NCBI RefSeq assembly: GCF_000524195.1
Contig: NW_020170390.1
Span: 188,561 to 252,560 of the forward strand
Direction: 5' to 3'
DNA from: Echinococcus granulosus
Taxonomy: Eukaryota > Platyhelminthes > Cestoda > Cyclophyllidea > Taeniidae
DNA: 64,000 bases
Position 1 is the stretch's first letter. Each line of letters opens with the position of its first letter. Of this stretch, positions 38,101 to 51,600 are shown in pieces. The position numbers and the translations under genes were made by a program. The notes beneath the pieces were generated by a model, which worked only from the letters and a program-made list of their open reading frames with translations, made no database searches and was not told the origin of the DNA.

Positions 38101-40293
38101 TTGTCTTGGTCATTAACCAACGAAAACAACCATCAAGGCATAGAAAATCTGCGGAATATGTGATCCTGACGGACCATCAGTGGAGCCATACAAGTGATGA
38201 AATGGTGGTGGATAAAAGTATACTAATTTTGTGATGACAAAAAGTCGTTTGTCATCTTCAGTCTACGCAAATCGAAGAGTAACACTAAAAAGTCGAATTA
38301 TTGCATGGATATCAGGAAAATGGCAAAATCCAAATTATGCCTGCTAGAAAATATTAATGACATTTTCTAAACTGAACATTGACTAACGGTGTTAGATAAA
38401 TCGTAATTATTTGACCTCAAGCGAGTACAAGGATTTTTGGTCCCAAAAAGTGTAGTACGAGGGATCAAGCATTATCGATCTTGGTAAGTAATACGGACAA
38501 AGTGGTCAACATGAGTGGCCCGCAAGGTGAAAAAAGATCACGGCATATTTTATTCAGTTATAAACATAACCTCGCCTAAAAGACGCAAACAAACGATACT
38601 ACACAGTCTACTCAGTCTTACAGGTTGTAGCGCACATAAATCCACTCTAAACGGAATTTCATTAATCACCGCTGACGTATGAATTAACCAGGAAACATAC
38701 AATTGTGGCATCGTTGTTGGGAAATTCTCGGGAAGTCACGAGAAGAACTTGACGACCAGAAAATGCGCAATTTGCGACGTTGACACATCACAGTGAACAC
38801 AATCATGGTAAGCACAAAACGACTCCATTCTATTTTTCCGATTTCATATGCACATATTGTTGGAGGAGGGGAAGTTGAAGAGACAAAAGTAGCTTATCAA
38901 AAGCGTTTTATTATCGTAAATATTTGCGAAAATTGTCGTATTTTAGGAGATGAAAAAGGAAGGCTGAGGCCTACCTAATAGGATCACAAAAATACTATCA
39001 TGACAGAGGATCTGTATTCCCGAAGTCCACTGCCAGCTAAAAAGGAACTCATGCATCAGTACCCCAACTGGCACCTTTAGCTATTGAACAATATTTACTC
39101 TGAACGCTGAAAAGAAACAGAAAACTCCCTAGGTTTTCTGGTTTAAAAGCCATAACAAGGATTTAGAGGGAGAATAGTCATGATTTGCAAAAAGCTGCAT
39201 GCACTTTTTAAATTAACAAGAGTCCTGAGTTGGCCTTATAATTACTATGTACAACAATAGTAGATCATGTTAAGTGACTAGATTTTTAATCAACCCATCA
39301 CAAAGGGTGATCAAGAATAGCATAGTCTTGCCTGTAAATTGCACAAGTGAGCGTCGTTAAAGAGCTAATGCCAGCATTCAGCCTAAATATACCGAGTTAC
39401 TCTTCGCAAGGCTGACGCAGGCAGCATCCAGTAAAGTTTATGAAAGGAAGGTCCGACGTCTCAACGTTAAAATTAACTGACTCACCCAATGGTGTTAAAA
39501 GGGATTAAGATAAATGCAGATTTGTGAGTACTTTCCAAAGATTAAGATGATCCGAGAGACAAGGATTCAACTTCCGTGCATGACGTAAGTTGGAAAAAAG
39601 TACGTATGGGAACGCAGTAAGTCAATCATCTAACCATGTATTAAGTGCTCAATGACAGCAGGTACTCAACCATATAACAAGAACTTATTGCTATTAAAGC
39701 AAACTAAATAAGTAAGAAACGATAAGCTACTTCAGACTTTGTCGAGTCAGGAACAAAAGATACAGGCCCAGGAGTAACACCGTTAGAACATGGCCTTTGA
39801 AAGAGGTCTAGACATGTGTCTCCATTCCTCGAAATTTCCGGCCTAGTAGCTCCACCATTTGTCCTAAAGTAAAATTGAAAACAAATCACAAATAGTGAAT
39901 ACAAAAGAAAGCTTTATCAGATATCGGAAGATCCTGTCCGTCTGATGACAAAATTTGAATGCGATGGGCCGAATAGCAACACCTATGACAAAACTTAAAG
40001 TATATTATGATCTCAGAGATAAAGTTATGGGGTTATTTAATTCTTTGATGACGCGTAGAGGCACAAAACGAGTAGGTAAAGCGGAAAAAATTGCAGATAA
40101 CGGAAAGCGCAGAAGCTGAGTAAATTTCAATTAGTAATTTAGGGAAGGTCAAACCAGCATCCCAATTGAAGTAAGCGGCATACCCAAGAAGAATAAGTCT
40201 TCCATATGATGGACCCTTCAACGCAGCTTTATCGGTATTAATCGAATCCTGTAGGCTGGACGAACACCCGACCCCTGACCTTTGACGGGCCAT
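32135..40293 (-). CDS. PELI: Pellino-type E3 ubiquitin ligase
   Basis: Pellinos bind phosphorylated IRAK/Pelle through an FHA domain and ubiquitinate via a C-terminal RING-like domain in Toll/IL-1 signalling. Exons in transcript order: 40293-40184, 39863-39731, 37847-37746, 37348-37067, 36583-36481, about 35479-35415, 35171-35049, 34789-34557, 33415-33254, 32390-32135; about 522 aa. Conserved blocks: YGRLILLG, LFQRPCSNGV, TVVVEYVPNPN, SRFACRIDIDR, HTARIYAAGFD, KWRHNGIMDGFTTNGV, DGTLIDLFGA, YLNCGHVHGYHDW, CPLCRQT, VGFFVDRGAPSHCFNPCGH and CPFC...RLIFQ. The FHA region carries about 40 extra residues (exon 4). The C-terminus extends about 45 residues past the usual RLIFQGPLD-like end. The exon 5/6 junction is uncertain: the acceptor that keeps a conserved LWREVSV is out of phase by one base. 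The true start may lie upstream, because an acceptor-like ctacag occurs within exon 1. Confidence 0.92.
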
Positions 40294-43200
40294 CTCAAGT
40301 TCAAATAACCAGATGCCGACCTTGAAAGCATCGCAACATTATCATTATCATAATGACCATATGTAGCAATCAAATCCAGAGTAAAACCAAAAAGATACAT
40401 CTAGGTAAATAATATCAGAATTCTTTATTAGTCTCGTCAACTTTAACACTAATTAAAATCTATTTTTTGCGCGTGCGCACTTTAGTAGGTTTGTATGGAC
40501 AAATAATACATTCCAAACGAAAGCACATTCGAGAAATAACTTGACAAACAAAAAACCCTTCGAAATTAAGGCGCGACGGTTTAGATCCTTTTCAATGCTA
40601 AGGGTAGACAAGAACACTGGGGCAGAGAACGTATTTTAGACATGGAATTTTGTCAGGGGTTATTGGAATGACCCAAATGTCATTACTTTCAGCGGACGTA
40701 CAATTGCAGAACTAGAGTGCCCACAAAACCAAATTAAGGAGCTAAACAAACAATCGAAGAAGTGGAAATAATCTTTGTGTAACACCGTGCAAACGTCAAA
40801 CTTGCCAAACAAGTATTTTCCTCTTCTTCTTAAACTATTAGGAAATATCCAACTTACTAAAACGATTGTGACAAGAGCCATTTGTAATTATCTTGTCCTC
40901 TTATTTCATAAAAAAGCCCTAATTAAAAATCGATTAATTTGAAGCATCAAGCCATGTAATGTGGTATAATGAGAGTAATTTGAAATTTTATTTGTAAATC
41001 GAAATTAGGATAAATATCTTGCAGTATGCGAATGATGACTTACTTTAATCCATTTAGAAACTCACCATCTAGTTTAATGAACATCACTGCATTCTGCGGG
41101 GGAGTATATTTCCCCCAAATTTAACAACACGCCCAGGAACGAGATGGACTTATAAATGCATCTATAGTGGTTACTCCTTTGCCCCTTCCTGCTCGATTAC
41201 CCCTCACATGAGTGGATTATTGTGTACAAACACATTGTTAAATTTCAGAATCTTCTTTTATGGAAGGAAGGCGTTTAGCTATTTGCAATAATTGGACATA
41301 AGAGACCTAGGCGTGATTGTAGTCACTCCAGTTATTGTGCTGTGGTTTTTTCTAGAAATATGTGGAACTTTCGAATGGAGTGAAAGGATACACTGGTATC
41401 CGAATGGTCACAATTGAGACACGCCGGAGGACATGGTGGTTTTAAGGTAGCTAGTCCCAAGTAAGGTTGCATTGTACAAACGTTTCTAAGGCAGAATGTT
41501 CGCACAATCCAATGTGGTTGTCATTTTGTTAATTTAATTTAGTGTATTTCTTTACCGGTCTACAAGGATTGGCTCATAGTCCCCCCTAAAAAGGTGATAT
41601 CATCAAATAAATACCCGAACATTTTGTTTCCCCAGTTTACACTGCTTGAACGTCACCATTTGTGAATGTCAGCGTGTTAACTACTTGTAAAAAGTATTCT
41701 ATGATTTTGACTTAAATGTGAATGAAGTTGAAATGTGCCCGGGGAACTTGGTTTGTAGCATATTTTTCGCGGTAATGAAAGACGCATAGCTGATTGGAAA
41801 ATTATAAAATTCAAATTTTGACTTTATTTGAGGCGAACGTAAGAGAAGCTACAAGAAATGCTTACCCTTTTGAAACCGAGCTCACGCAGTATATAGCACT
41901 CAACCTACCGACGTGTGACAACAAAATTTGCTAAGAGTAGTTTGTGAATAACGCAGCACCATTCACTACGCACACCTAATTTCGATTCGCAACTGGGTAA
42001 CACACATCCCAATATAATAAAACTCATTTGTCAGTCATCATAACACCGATAAAGGCAATAGTGCAATTATGTTGCAGTTGAAATCCAACATTTAAAAAAA
42101 TAATAGTCAGGACTGCACACAAACGTGGTGTCAAGCATTTGGCTCATGATGAACATCGGAATGATTAAGTGTTAATCATGCCAACAAACGGCAATAAGGA
42201 CGAGAAAGTTCTATGTACCAGATCATAGATTTATGGGGGTGGAAAAGTGTTTCTAGGGGCAACTCTTAAAACGTTACAAAGGGATGTTGAGATCAAGGGG
42301 AATCTCCCATCGCGGCAGGCATTTTAGTCAAGTCAAATTCATTTCAACACTCACTACCTAAACTTGGCAAAATGTGGTGATTATGCAATTCTTACTTACT
42401 TGAGTTCGTAAATGTTAGACGTTAATACCACGAACGATCCCACATTACAAAGAGGTTTGCAGAGTAGTTGATACTTGGAATATGCGTGACATCACCATAT
42501 TCTGAAGCACAGTGATTGAGAAGAAGGGGAAAAGCTAAAATGATTATCACAAGTAGGGCCTATTAACTCTTTAAAGCATAAGAAAGTTGGCTAGTAGATA
42601 TGGTTTTAGGTGCTACCATTCATTTATCAATGCCCGATGGTAGAATTGTTTCCAGCCACTTTAAAATTACCAAACCTGTAACTTTGTCCTTTAAACATGT
42701 GGAATCTATGCAAAAAATATGGATGAAACACATCGAATGATTTGGCTCCGTAATCACTCAAATGCACGACTTTAAACCGATTGAGGGCTTTAACACCAGC
42801 AAAAAATAAATACCAATTTTGTAAACGCCAATTAGGAAATCAGAACTTTGAGCCCATAAAAGTGGGAACCACGAAACAACTGGCAGACGTTGAGATATCA
42901 AATGCTGTTCACTTTTGATGGCCATTGCAGCTGCAAGGCCAGACAAAAGTGCCAAAATGCGAGCATTCAGCGTGCAGGGTCGGCAGACACCCGTTGGCTC
43001 GCAACAGGAGAACCACAACATAGGAAAATCTGAATGTAATGCTTTCGAACCTTAGAATTGTCTTATTACTTCCCAAAAACGAGTGAAACTAGTATCACAC
43101 TGCCATGCTAGTCGACAATTAACCACTTCGTATGTTCATGGGAAATGAGATGACAAACTGTTTTACCTGAATGAAAACAAATAGCGAAATAATTTGTTAA

Positions 43201-45550
43201 TTGTCTAGGCATCGTCAGAAAAGACCTAGCGGGTTTCGATACGATGCCGTGTGTTAGACTAACCCTACTAAAAAAAGTAAAAATGTACAGGTTTTTGAGA
43301 ACAAGCAGATAACATCTAAAACATGCCACAGAGGGTCGTAAAAGCCGTTCCTATGTAGGGTTAGCATATCATTTGGAAACTATGGCATGAAATCACCTTT
43401 TAATAAATCAAGTTGGACACATTGGCAACTTTACTTTATAAATTTTGGCTTTGGAACTAATAAAAAATTTGACGCAATTTAATGAGTTCTTGATTAGTTT
43501 ATTTCAGTGGGTGAGTTTTATTTTGGCACCCTTTACGACCCAGTTAAGTGTAGTGCGAAGCATTCCCATCAAAGCTGGTTTCATACATTGGGGTTCCCCA
43601 AAAAAAGTTATAATTTCTTTTTTTCGCAAAGATAAATTTATGCTACGACAGGAACATCGTCGCCAACTTAACAGGTACTATGGTGTATTTGTTTCCACTG
43701 CTAAAAGATCTTGTTGAAGTGCTAAATTTGCCAGGAAATTTTGTCTGCCATCTGAAGCTTTCAACTCCGGCCAGTCAAAAAACTGTTTATGTGAAATTTG
43801 AGTTATAAGTTCTTCGCAGTTGCAGAACTTTTACGTCTACTTACGAGAAAATTAAAGAGCTTCCTCACCTACTTTACCTCATTTCCTCCTGATGCTCTAC
43901 ACCTGTTGTGGACCTCTTGAGAGGATGACTTCATAAAAGATTGACCAGGTCACAAGATGGTTTATGTGTCTCATCGGTGAAAATACTGAATGGTAGCTAC
44001 TGCTAGAATTTGACATCACTATTTAAGTAAAATTGCATTGGGTTTAGAGTTAGTGCGGCTCTCCTATTCTTCCTTGTCGTAGTAGGCAAGTGTTGTGGAG
44101 GGACAGAGATTGCTAGCGTATAAAAGAGCTGGAAGGCAGCATCCATGGTCTGAAGGCCAGGCAGTAGAGTAGAAACACAATCTGCGGAGATTGAAGTACA
44201 TGCGTAGTTGAACACACGGTTAGGCAAAATACCAAATCACTACATTTAGCACAAGATTTACAATAGGCTAAACTCGAAATCGTAATTGTGATCCAATGTA
44301 CTCGTGATTTTAATGGGTGTGTAATATTTTGTTTGATTGTTTATTTCTTGATTTTAGCTATACGGGCACTTAAGGCTCCACTTACGGACTTCCACTGCGT
44401 GGCGTAGCACCCAGACTATGCCAGTGGCAGTACACGCTCTGCCCTAGCATTTGGTCTTCTTTCGTATTCAAGGCAGTTACGCAGCACTTTATGTGAAGCG
44501 TTTCCAGGTCATCAAGGTAAGACTGTATAAGATATGCGTTATGGAAAAATTGGGATGACGTAGAAGTATTCAATGTGGTTTGAATACTTTAATAATAAGA
44601 ACGTTGAAAATTATATCTTAATGCAGTGAAAATTTCTAAAGTAGGAATAAAACATATTACGGCAAGTGGCAGCGTGATAAATAGAGAAGACAGATGCTTT
44701 TCAATCATACAAGGCTAATGGGTAATGGAGGAAGGATATAGTCTCTCCTAACCACTTCTAGCCTATGTGAGGTCCATCTAATGGTGAAGTGCAGTCGTGT
44801 GACGATACGATGCGTGTGACAGCCTGTATAAAACAAATAATAATATACGGTTTGGAAAATAGCTCAGCCACATATGATGGCAAACAAGTGGACAGTGAGC
44901 CTCAGTTTTGTAATTTTTCGATATGCATTTTTGGGATTCCACACTGGTACACTCCAAAAAGACTCTTAGGGCCTATTTACACTTGAATAGGATTAAAATA
45001 AACCCGTGAAGACATTAGTAAATCACTCCACAATATTGTTCCACAGCCCACAACTATGAAAGCTTTATTGGGTTACAGTTTTGAGCTAAAATGAGAGTTA
45101 ACGTATGGGAACTTAAGGCCTATTTATCATTATGGCAAATTAATTATGCATATTAATTTTCACCACTTTCAAGATCTTGTGGTTTCACTTGGAACAAACC
45201 TGTACCCCTCACAACGTCTCAAAGAACGGCAATATGTCAATTTACATTGACCGAATTCACTACAATTTCATAAAACACTCGGAGTTGAAATCAAAAAGAA
45301 GGTATAAAATAATGGAATTAGTCCCAGATCCACGTAAAACGCTACCTTGTTACATATTTTAAGGACAAATTGTGCATCTAAAAGTCATTTTTGGGGAATA
45401 TTTTGTAAATGGGTCATTTAGAGCATTTGCCTTTAAACGAAGATCACCAAATTGGCTATCTCCAGCATCACAGACCTTGTGAAAATTTAGGTTTGCAAAG
45501 AAGTAGCCCCACCTGTGGTTGCCCAAAGGATGCATCAAGTACGTTGACCT
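40294..45550. other. Intergenic DNA between divergent Pellino and Ig/LDLa genes
   Basis: AT-rich region with scattered short open frames on both strands (for example minus 42758-43021 and 44003-44227) that show no domain, splice pattern or codon bias I would trust. It holds repeat copy E near 44330-44433 and presumably both promoters and any non-coding 5' exons. Confidence 0.5.
44330..44433 (-). repeat. Interspersed repeat family, degraded copy E
   Basis: On the minus strand: GCCACTGGCATAGTCTGGGT ... AAGTGGAGCCTTAAGTG ... AGCTAAAATCAAGAAATAAA, in the same order as copies A-C but with a deletion in the middle. More diverged than the others. Confidence 0.5.
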
Positions 45551-45552
45551 CT

Positions 45553-45590
45553 GATTGGTTGTCCAAGGCCATGAAAGGCGTATATATTTA
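45553..45590 (+). promoter_or_regulatory. Core promoter of the Ig/LDLa gene: inverted CCAAT and TATA
   Basis: GATTGG (inverted CCAAT, 45553-45558) lies about 25 bp before TATATATTTA (45581-45590). The ATG is at 45641, so a start site about 30 bp after the TATA gives a leader of about 30 nt. Spacing is typical of a vertebrate-like TATA promoter. Confidence 0.4.
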
Positions 45591-45640
45591 GGACCGTCTA
45601 GTTGGAAATACATGTACCCAAGTACACGCTTTCAGTCAGT

Positions 45641-48600
45641 ATGGGCCATGGGTACACTTCTCCGAGACGGCGATTGATCCCTCTTCTGTTCCTCCTCCTG
45701 CTGAGGTCGACCAGTGTCTTGACAGGACAGACTGAGCCATACAGGAGGGACAGCTTCAGTCCTCTCTTTGAGGGTCAGAATGCCGTGTTTGTGTGCGACC
45801 CAAGTGGCCAGGTAAGCGGCACTCTTTCCTACCAGTGGACTCTCAACGATACCCACATTATCGCCACCCGACGCTCCTTCACCATTTACAATGTGCGGGA
45901 AAGCGACAGCGGACTTTACAAATGCATTGTGCGAGGAAAGATAATGGACAAGGAGGTTGTGGCTGAACACGCCACTTTTGCGTACGTTAAGAAGGGTGAG
46001 TTTACGCTACAGACCGAATACTTATATGGAGACATTAAGCATACGTTTTGTGAATTGTGCGTAAGTGAAAGTCATGAACATTTCTAATTCCTGCCAAGTT
46101 GGTAAAACTTTCCTTCCTGGGTGCTGCAGGGTAAGGTTTTATACCTTGCGAACTAAGCCAAGTGTGACGTAAAATTGTGTCATTTCCCGTTAGTTTTACT
46201 TGGGAATTAAACACTTCACAAGAACTCTCGGTAATTTGCAATGTGATTTTATGTACATGATGACTTCAGCAGCTATTTATTGCTCGGTAGAAAATCACAG
46301 TAAACAGACAAAGGCTAGAGAATACTTATTTGAAGAAGATCTAGTTTTAACATAAACCTATTTGAATTAATTACTTGGCATTAAGTCATTCTCTGGCTTC
46401 AATTATTCTATCCTATAGGTACTACCTGTTCACGGCTAATAATAATCACCCGATGAACTAATCTCCCATGCGTCAAACCCAGTAGGTCTAGTAAAAATTG
46501 TACCAAAAATAAATCACGGCAAGGTCTTTATTCGAGAGTAGCTTCAGGTACTCGAGCCTTTTTGAAGAAAAGTTCGACTGTGAATCACCGCATCGGTTAG
46601 CAAGCTATTACACTCGTGTGCACACACACCCAAGTAGACACAGCTGAAGTAGAGGAGTGGTTTGCAAGATTAATTCATTACAAGTTAGAGGAATAAAAAA
46701 GATTTCGAAATATTTGGGGTGGTGCACGTCCACTTTTAATCACCGTAGTCTTTTCAGTACTATGGTAACTTTTCTAACTAACAGAATTAATTGTCTTTTA
46801 ATTTAGTCTTTGTCATTCACTATTCGCAACCCTTTATTAGCTAGTCCTTATTAAAAGGCTTTATCACATCAAAAGTTTGCAGTCTGCAATAGTCTTCCAA
46901 CGCTAACCCTGCTTGCAGTAAGGAGGATGCGCAAAATTTGAAAACAATTGTCTCGAGTAGTCAGTTGAATGTAAAACCCATGGATGCAATTTCACCCTGT
47001 CTAGAATTTATTTAGAAGCACTAGTCAGGGAAGAAATTTGAAGGTCCTTAAAAATTTGCTGACTGATTTAATATTACGCTCTGAAATAGCCCCAGTTTGA
47101 TTCGTCACGTTGGGCTTAATATTTCATATTCCTAGACAGCCTCGAAAATTGAGCTAGAAACAGTATTTCACTTCCCTGTGTTATTGAATTTACAATTTGT
47201 CAGCCATAAGCAGACTAAAACTTTATCTTATTAAATGTAAAAAGGTCGTGGACTATGGAAACCAAGGCATACATAAAGGTAACTACTAAAGCCAATCTGG
47301 ATTTCATGAAATCAGTTACAACGTATAAACAACGACAGTACCTTCATCTTGACAATGCATTTATTTCAAACATTACCTACTTAGATAAAATCTAACAATA
47401 AGTCACATATCCTTGAGTATCGACAATGTGGACTCCAATAAATCTACTGTGAAGTGTGACTAGTCAGTACTGAAGTAGTGATTTATGTAAACACAGGAAC
47501 TTGATCCCACGGTTGTGGATGTAATGATATGTTCAGTTCAAGAATGTCTTATTTGGAGGCGGGTAAATACTAACAGAGAAGCTGATATGTTGGCAATGCA
47601 TTTTCGTCTGCCTAATCTCTCAAAGTAATAGTCAGTGGTGCGCTTCACTGTCTTTCTGGTTTTTTGAACAATACGATGCCCTAACTGCACCGTGTTAACC
47701 TTTTCTGTTGGCTCAACTACATGTAAAATGCATTTGCTTTTCACAAACTTTTATTCCTGGGGGCATGTAGTGACGAGCTTTACTAGCGGTGATGGCTGGA
47801 ATGAGAGGAAAAAAGGTTTCATGAATGTCCTCAGATTTCCCACTGACCATATTGCTTACCCACATCCTACCCACTCGTTTTTGAAATAAATTTTAAAAAA
47901 ATTAACAGGTTTGTGAGTTTTACACATGCGTACATTATATGTTTAAATATCATCCATGTAGGAAATATTTTATTTTCCGGAGTTGAATTTCTACTACGAT
48001 CACCTCTTTTACAAACACAAAGGCACAAATTTTTGAGTTGTGGACTTCTTAACTACACACTTTTTTTCTCTATGAGGCCATACCAATGCTTTATAATTGA
48101 GTAATTTTCGAAAATTGTAGAGCAAATGAATATTTACGCAGTCACAAATTACAGCAAGAGCTGCCAAGTTGTAATTAATAACAGAATTGATAATGGAAAC
48201 CACTATTTCCCTTTTTCTTGAATCACCAACACTTGGGCAGACATTGCACCTATTGTTACCTGCATGCAACGTAGTGGCCGGCTAATTCGGCAGCGCTACC
48301 GTTAATCTGACTGCTTTTTGCACCTCCTTTCTTCGTACAGTCACCAGTCTGTTAAAATTTACAGTCTGTTACTTCTAGCCCAATCACGAAGCCCAACAAA
48401 CACGACTGATAAATTTGTAGGTGTAAAAATTTGGATTTCTGGATATTGCAATCCTTTCTTGTGCAAAACTAGAACGGCAATCTGACTGCTTAAAATGCCT
48501 TAAAAATTTAATACTCAGGAGTCAGGAATGGTCTAAAAACCTTTAAAGCATAATTTCTACCATAAAATCCCCATCATGGTGTGTAACAATGATGGCAAAC

Positions 48601-51600
48601 ATAATGACTTGTGGATGGAAAAGGGGCATATCCATTTGATATTTCCCAGTGTACTTACGAAACAAAAATGCGACTCTTCAATGTTGATAGAACTGCTCCT
48701 TTTGCTGTGCTTGCTTTTAGCTGAAACGATGCTCACCCAGGTGGTGGACGAGGGCGTGTCAGTGATTATTCTCTGCAATGTCACAGACAGCAACGTGCCA
48801 CCGGGGTCAAAAAACTTACGCTATCAATGGCACAACCCAAACGGGACACTAATAAGCAACCGGGGTTTCCTGAGACTCGCCAACATTCGTATCCACGAGT
48901 CTGGCGTCTACGTGTGCACTGCGTCAGTTGATGTAAATGGGACCCGCCACGAGGCCAGCCGTGGCACCAATATTCAAGTCAAACGCGGTAAAACGGGCCT
49001 AGTCATCAATAATGGCTACTCTCAGGTTTCACACAAAAAGTCATTATATTTACCGTCTGATGACACTAGGGCAAATCAGGAGGTAGACACAAGATAAGGT
49101 GCTAAATTTGACTACTTAATAGGTCTAAAACCACCCTCAAGGATGCACCAACTATTGATAGCATTGATGTTTACTTGGTGATTTCGGACACTTTTAAAAG
49201 CAATGAAGCAAATGTGAGCTCGTTACTTGCAGATAATTCTGGGGTTTCGCCGACTTGAAAATGCTTAGACAAGTTAGACGGTCGACTTGCAATGAACCCT
49301 TTAGTTGCTTTTGATTGGTTAAGTGCTAATAACTTACTTACAATCCGAGGTAATTGAAAAGAAACTCAAACCATATTAACTTATCAAATAAAACCTTGAA
49401 ACACCGTCAACAAATAAATTATGTCTGGCCAAATATCAGTTGCATTCATTTGGGGTCATAATGAAATAAAAGAAGGTGGGACTCGATGCCACCAAAACAT
49501 CTGGAAAATTGTCGGGTTGCTCACACAGATGAGAAATTTCTGGTTCCGTTAATGTATGGAATGCATGGGACCCAATACAGGGATGGATTGGCATCAGGAG
49601 ACTGGAAACGCCCATTACGAAGTGCAACAACATGACACTTTGGCCAGTTAGATGCTCGACCCCGTCATCATTTTATTACCTGTTTCCACAGATCATTTTA
49701 TTGCCAAAAAATTCACAAAGTACTGAGGCAATGTCGGTAAAGCAGAGCAACAAACATACTCATTCATGTATTGCACTCGATACTAACCAAAATGCACAAT
49801 CGCCGTGGTGGTAGTGGAGAGGTAGGGGGACTTACAACTCCTGTGGATACGTTTTATGCAGAGGAAAGTGTCAGGGAAACAGTTAAAGACAGGTGCGTTA
49901 GACATTTATAGGAAAAGGCTTATTTCGATTTTCTGTGGATTGACAGAAATTTGGCAACCATGATACTGTTCATTTTTTAACTAACACAGCCGTTAACATG
50001 GCAATTCGCAAATAGGACAACTGAAAGCTAATCAGTTACTTGCATTTTATCACCAGTCAAAAAAGAAAAGTATGCTAAAAATCTAGGTTAAGTAGGATTG
50101 TCGGAAAAAATTAAGCGCTTTGTATTTTCGACCAAATGAAGCGCATAGTGAATGAGAGGATAATTCTGCAATAACTGTGAATGACAGACATGCTTCTCGA
50201 CTTGCTTTAGCAGGCAACGTGATCTTCCCTGGTCTCTCAGGCCACACCATCCACGTGCTGGAGACCAGTCCCGTTCACCAGACATGTCGAGTGGAGAAGC
50301 ACCACCCTGGCGCAAATTACACCTACCACTGGCTAGGCCCCCACCGACAAAAGATCGCCGATGGCAGTCAACTAACAATTGATTACGCTCTGCGCTCCCG
50401 CCACTCGGGCGCCTACACCTGTGTCGCCAAGTCCATTCAGGCTGCGCATCGCGATCTTGAGGGCACCGTCTACGTCATCGTTTTGCGTGAGTCTCACACA
50501 CACCACACAATTACTAAACATCTTAGTTAGCAGTTAACTGCTATCAAGTAAAAAGCCGTTTCGTCTGCAAATGCCGCACTTCATCTTCCACACTGTGGCA
50601 TTGTCCTACCACTGTAGCAACCTCCTACCATGGGCTTTTGACAAGAAAGGGAAAATGAAGGAAATGGATGACGTGCCTTGTGTCTGCATTTGACGTCATT
50701 CTGAAAAGAGCACACTTTCTCTCCTTAAGGAGGACTAGGAGGAGAAGGAAGAGGGGGCGGAGGAGGAGGCGACAGTGCGCTACTCCTCCTACTCCTCCTC
50801 CTCCTCCTTCTATTCGTTAGAAACTCGTGTCGATTGCAAAGCAACTCGTACCAATCGTAGTTGTCGAGTCATTCTATTTGGGTCTAACTGACTGAAGCAC
50901 CATCTCTCAGGACAACATCTTCCACGTTAATGACTCCCACGAATGATGATGGTAATGATAATGGTGATGAACGGCTGTTTTGACTGCTAAGTGAATGATT
51001 GGGTCATTAGGCGAAACGAGGTGGAATTCAAGCAATTGCTGCATTCTTGGCTGCGATTTCGCTAAGTGGCAATTTGACTCTGAAAAGCGGTCTCACATCC
51101 GACTTGGAAGCTGGCCAGTTGCAAAGCGCAGACGAAAGTGGGTCATCATGGCGGATTTGGGTTTATGTTCAACACCACCGCTTCGTGGGTTATGAAAGTG
51201 TCGTTTTACTGCACATAATGCCCCACCGCACTGGTCACCAGTTAGGCAGGAATCTACAAATACCTTGAATGCAACCATGCGCACAACGGGAAGGTGATAA
51301 ATGAAGGAAGAGGACGAGAGCGGAACGCATTGGTTTGTAAATAATTGCGTCTATGGGACCACTGCCAATTCATGGACTTATCCAGAGAGGTCTGATTTCG
51401 ATGTGCGAAGATTTGACGAATGCGAATCTTCCAGTGACGAAAAGTGCTCATGGGAGCTGCGTCTTCTGGTAATCGATTCAACGGAATCGCACAGAGTTGT
51501 CAATCTCTTCAGAGCGAGGTCAAACATAATGATGACTTGGGATGCCCTTCTGCCTCCTCCCAGTAATTCGTGCTTCGCTTCACTTGGAGTGCACAAAATG

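Noticed and set aside
42758..43021. 87-codon minus-strand open frame in the 40-45 kb intergenic region
   Set aside because: No domain, promoter or splice pattern; length is within chance expectation.
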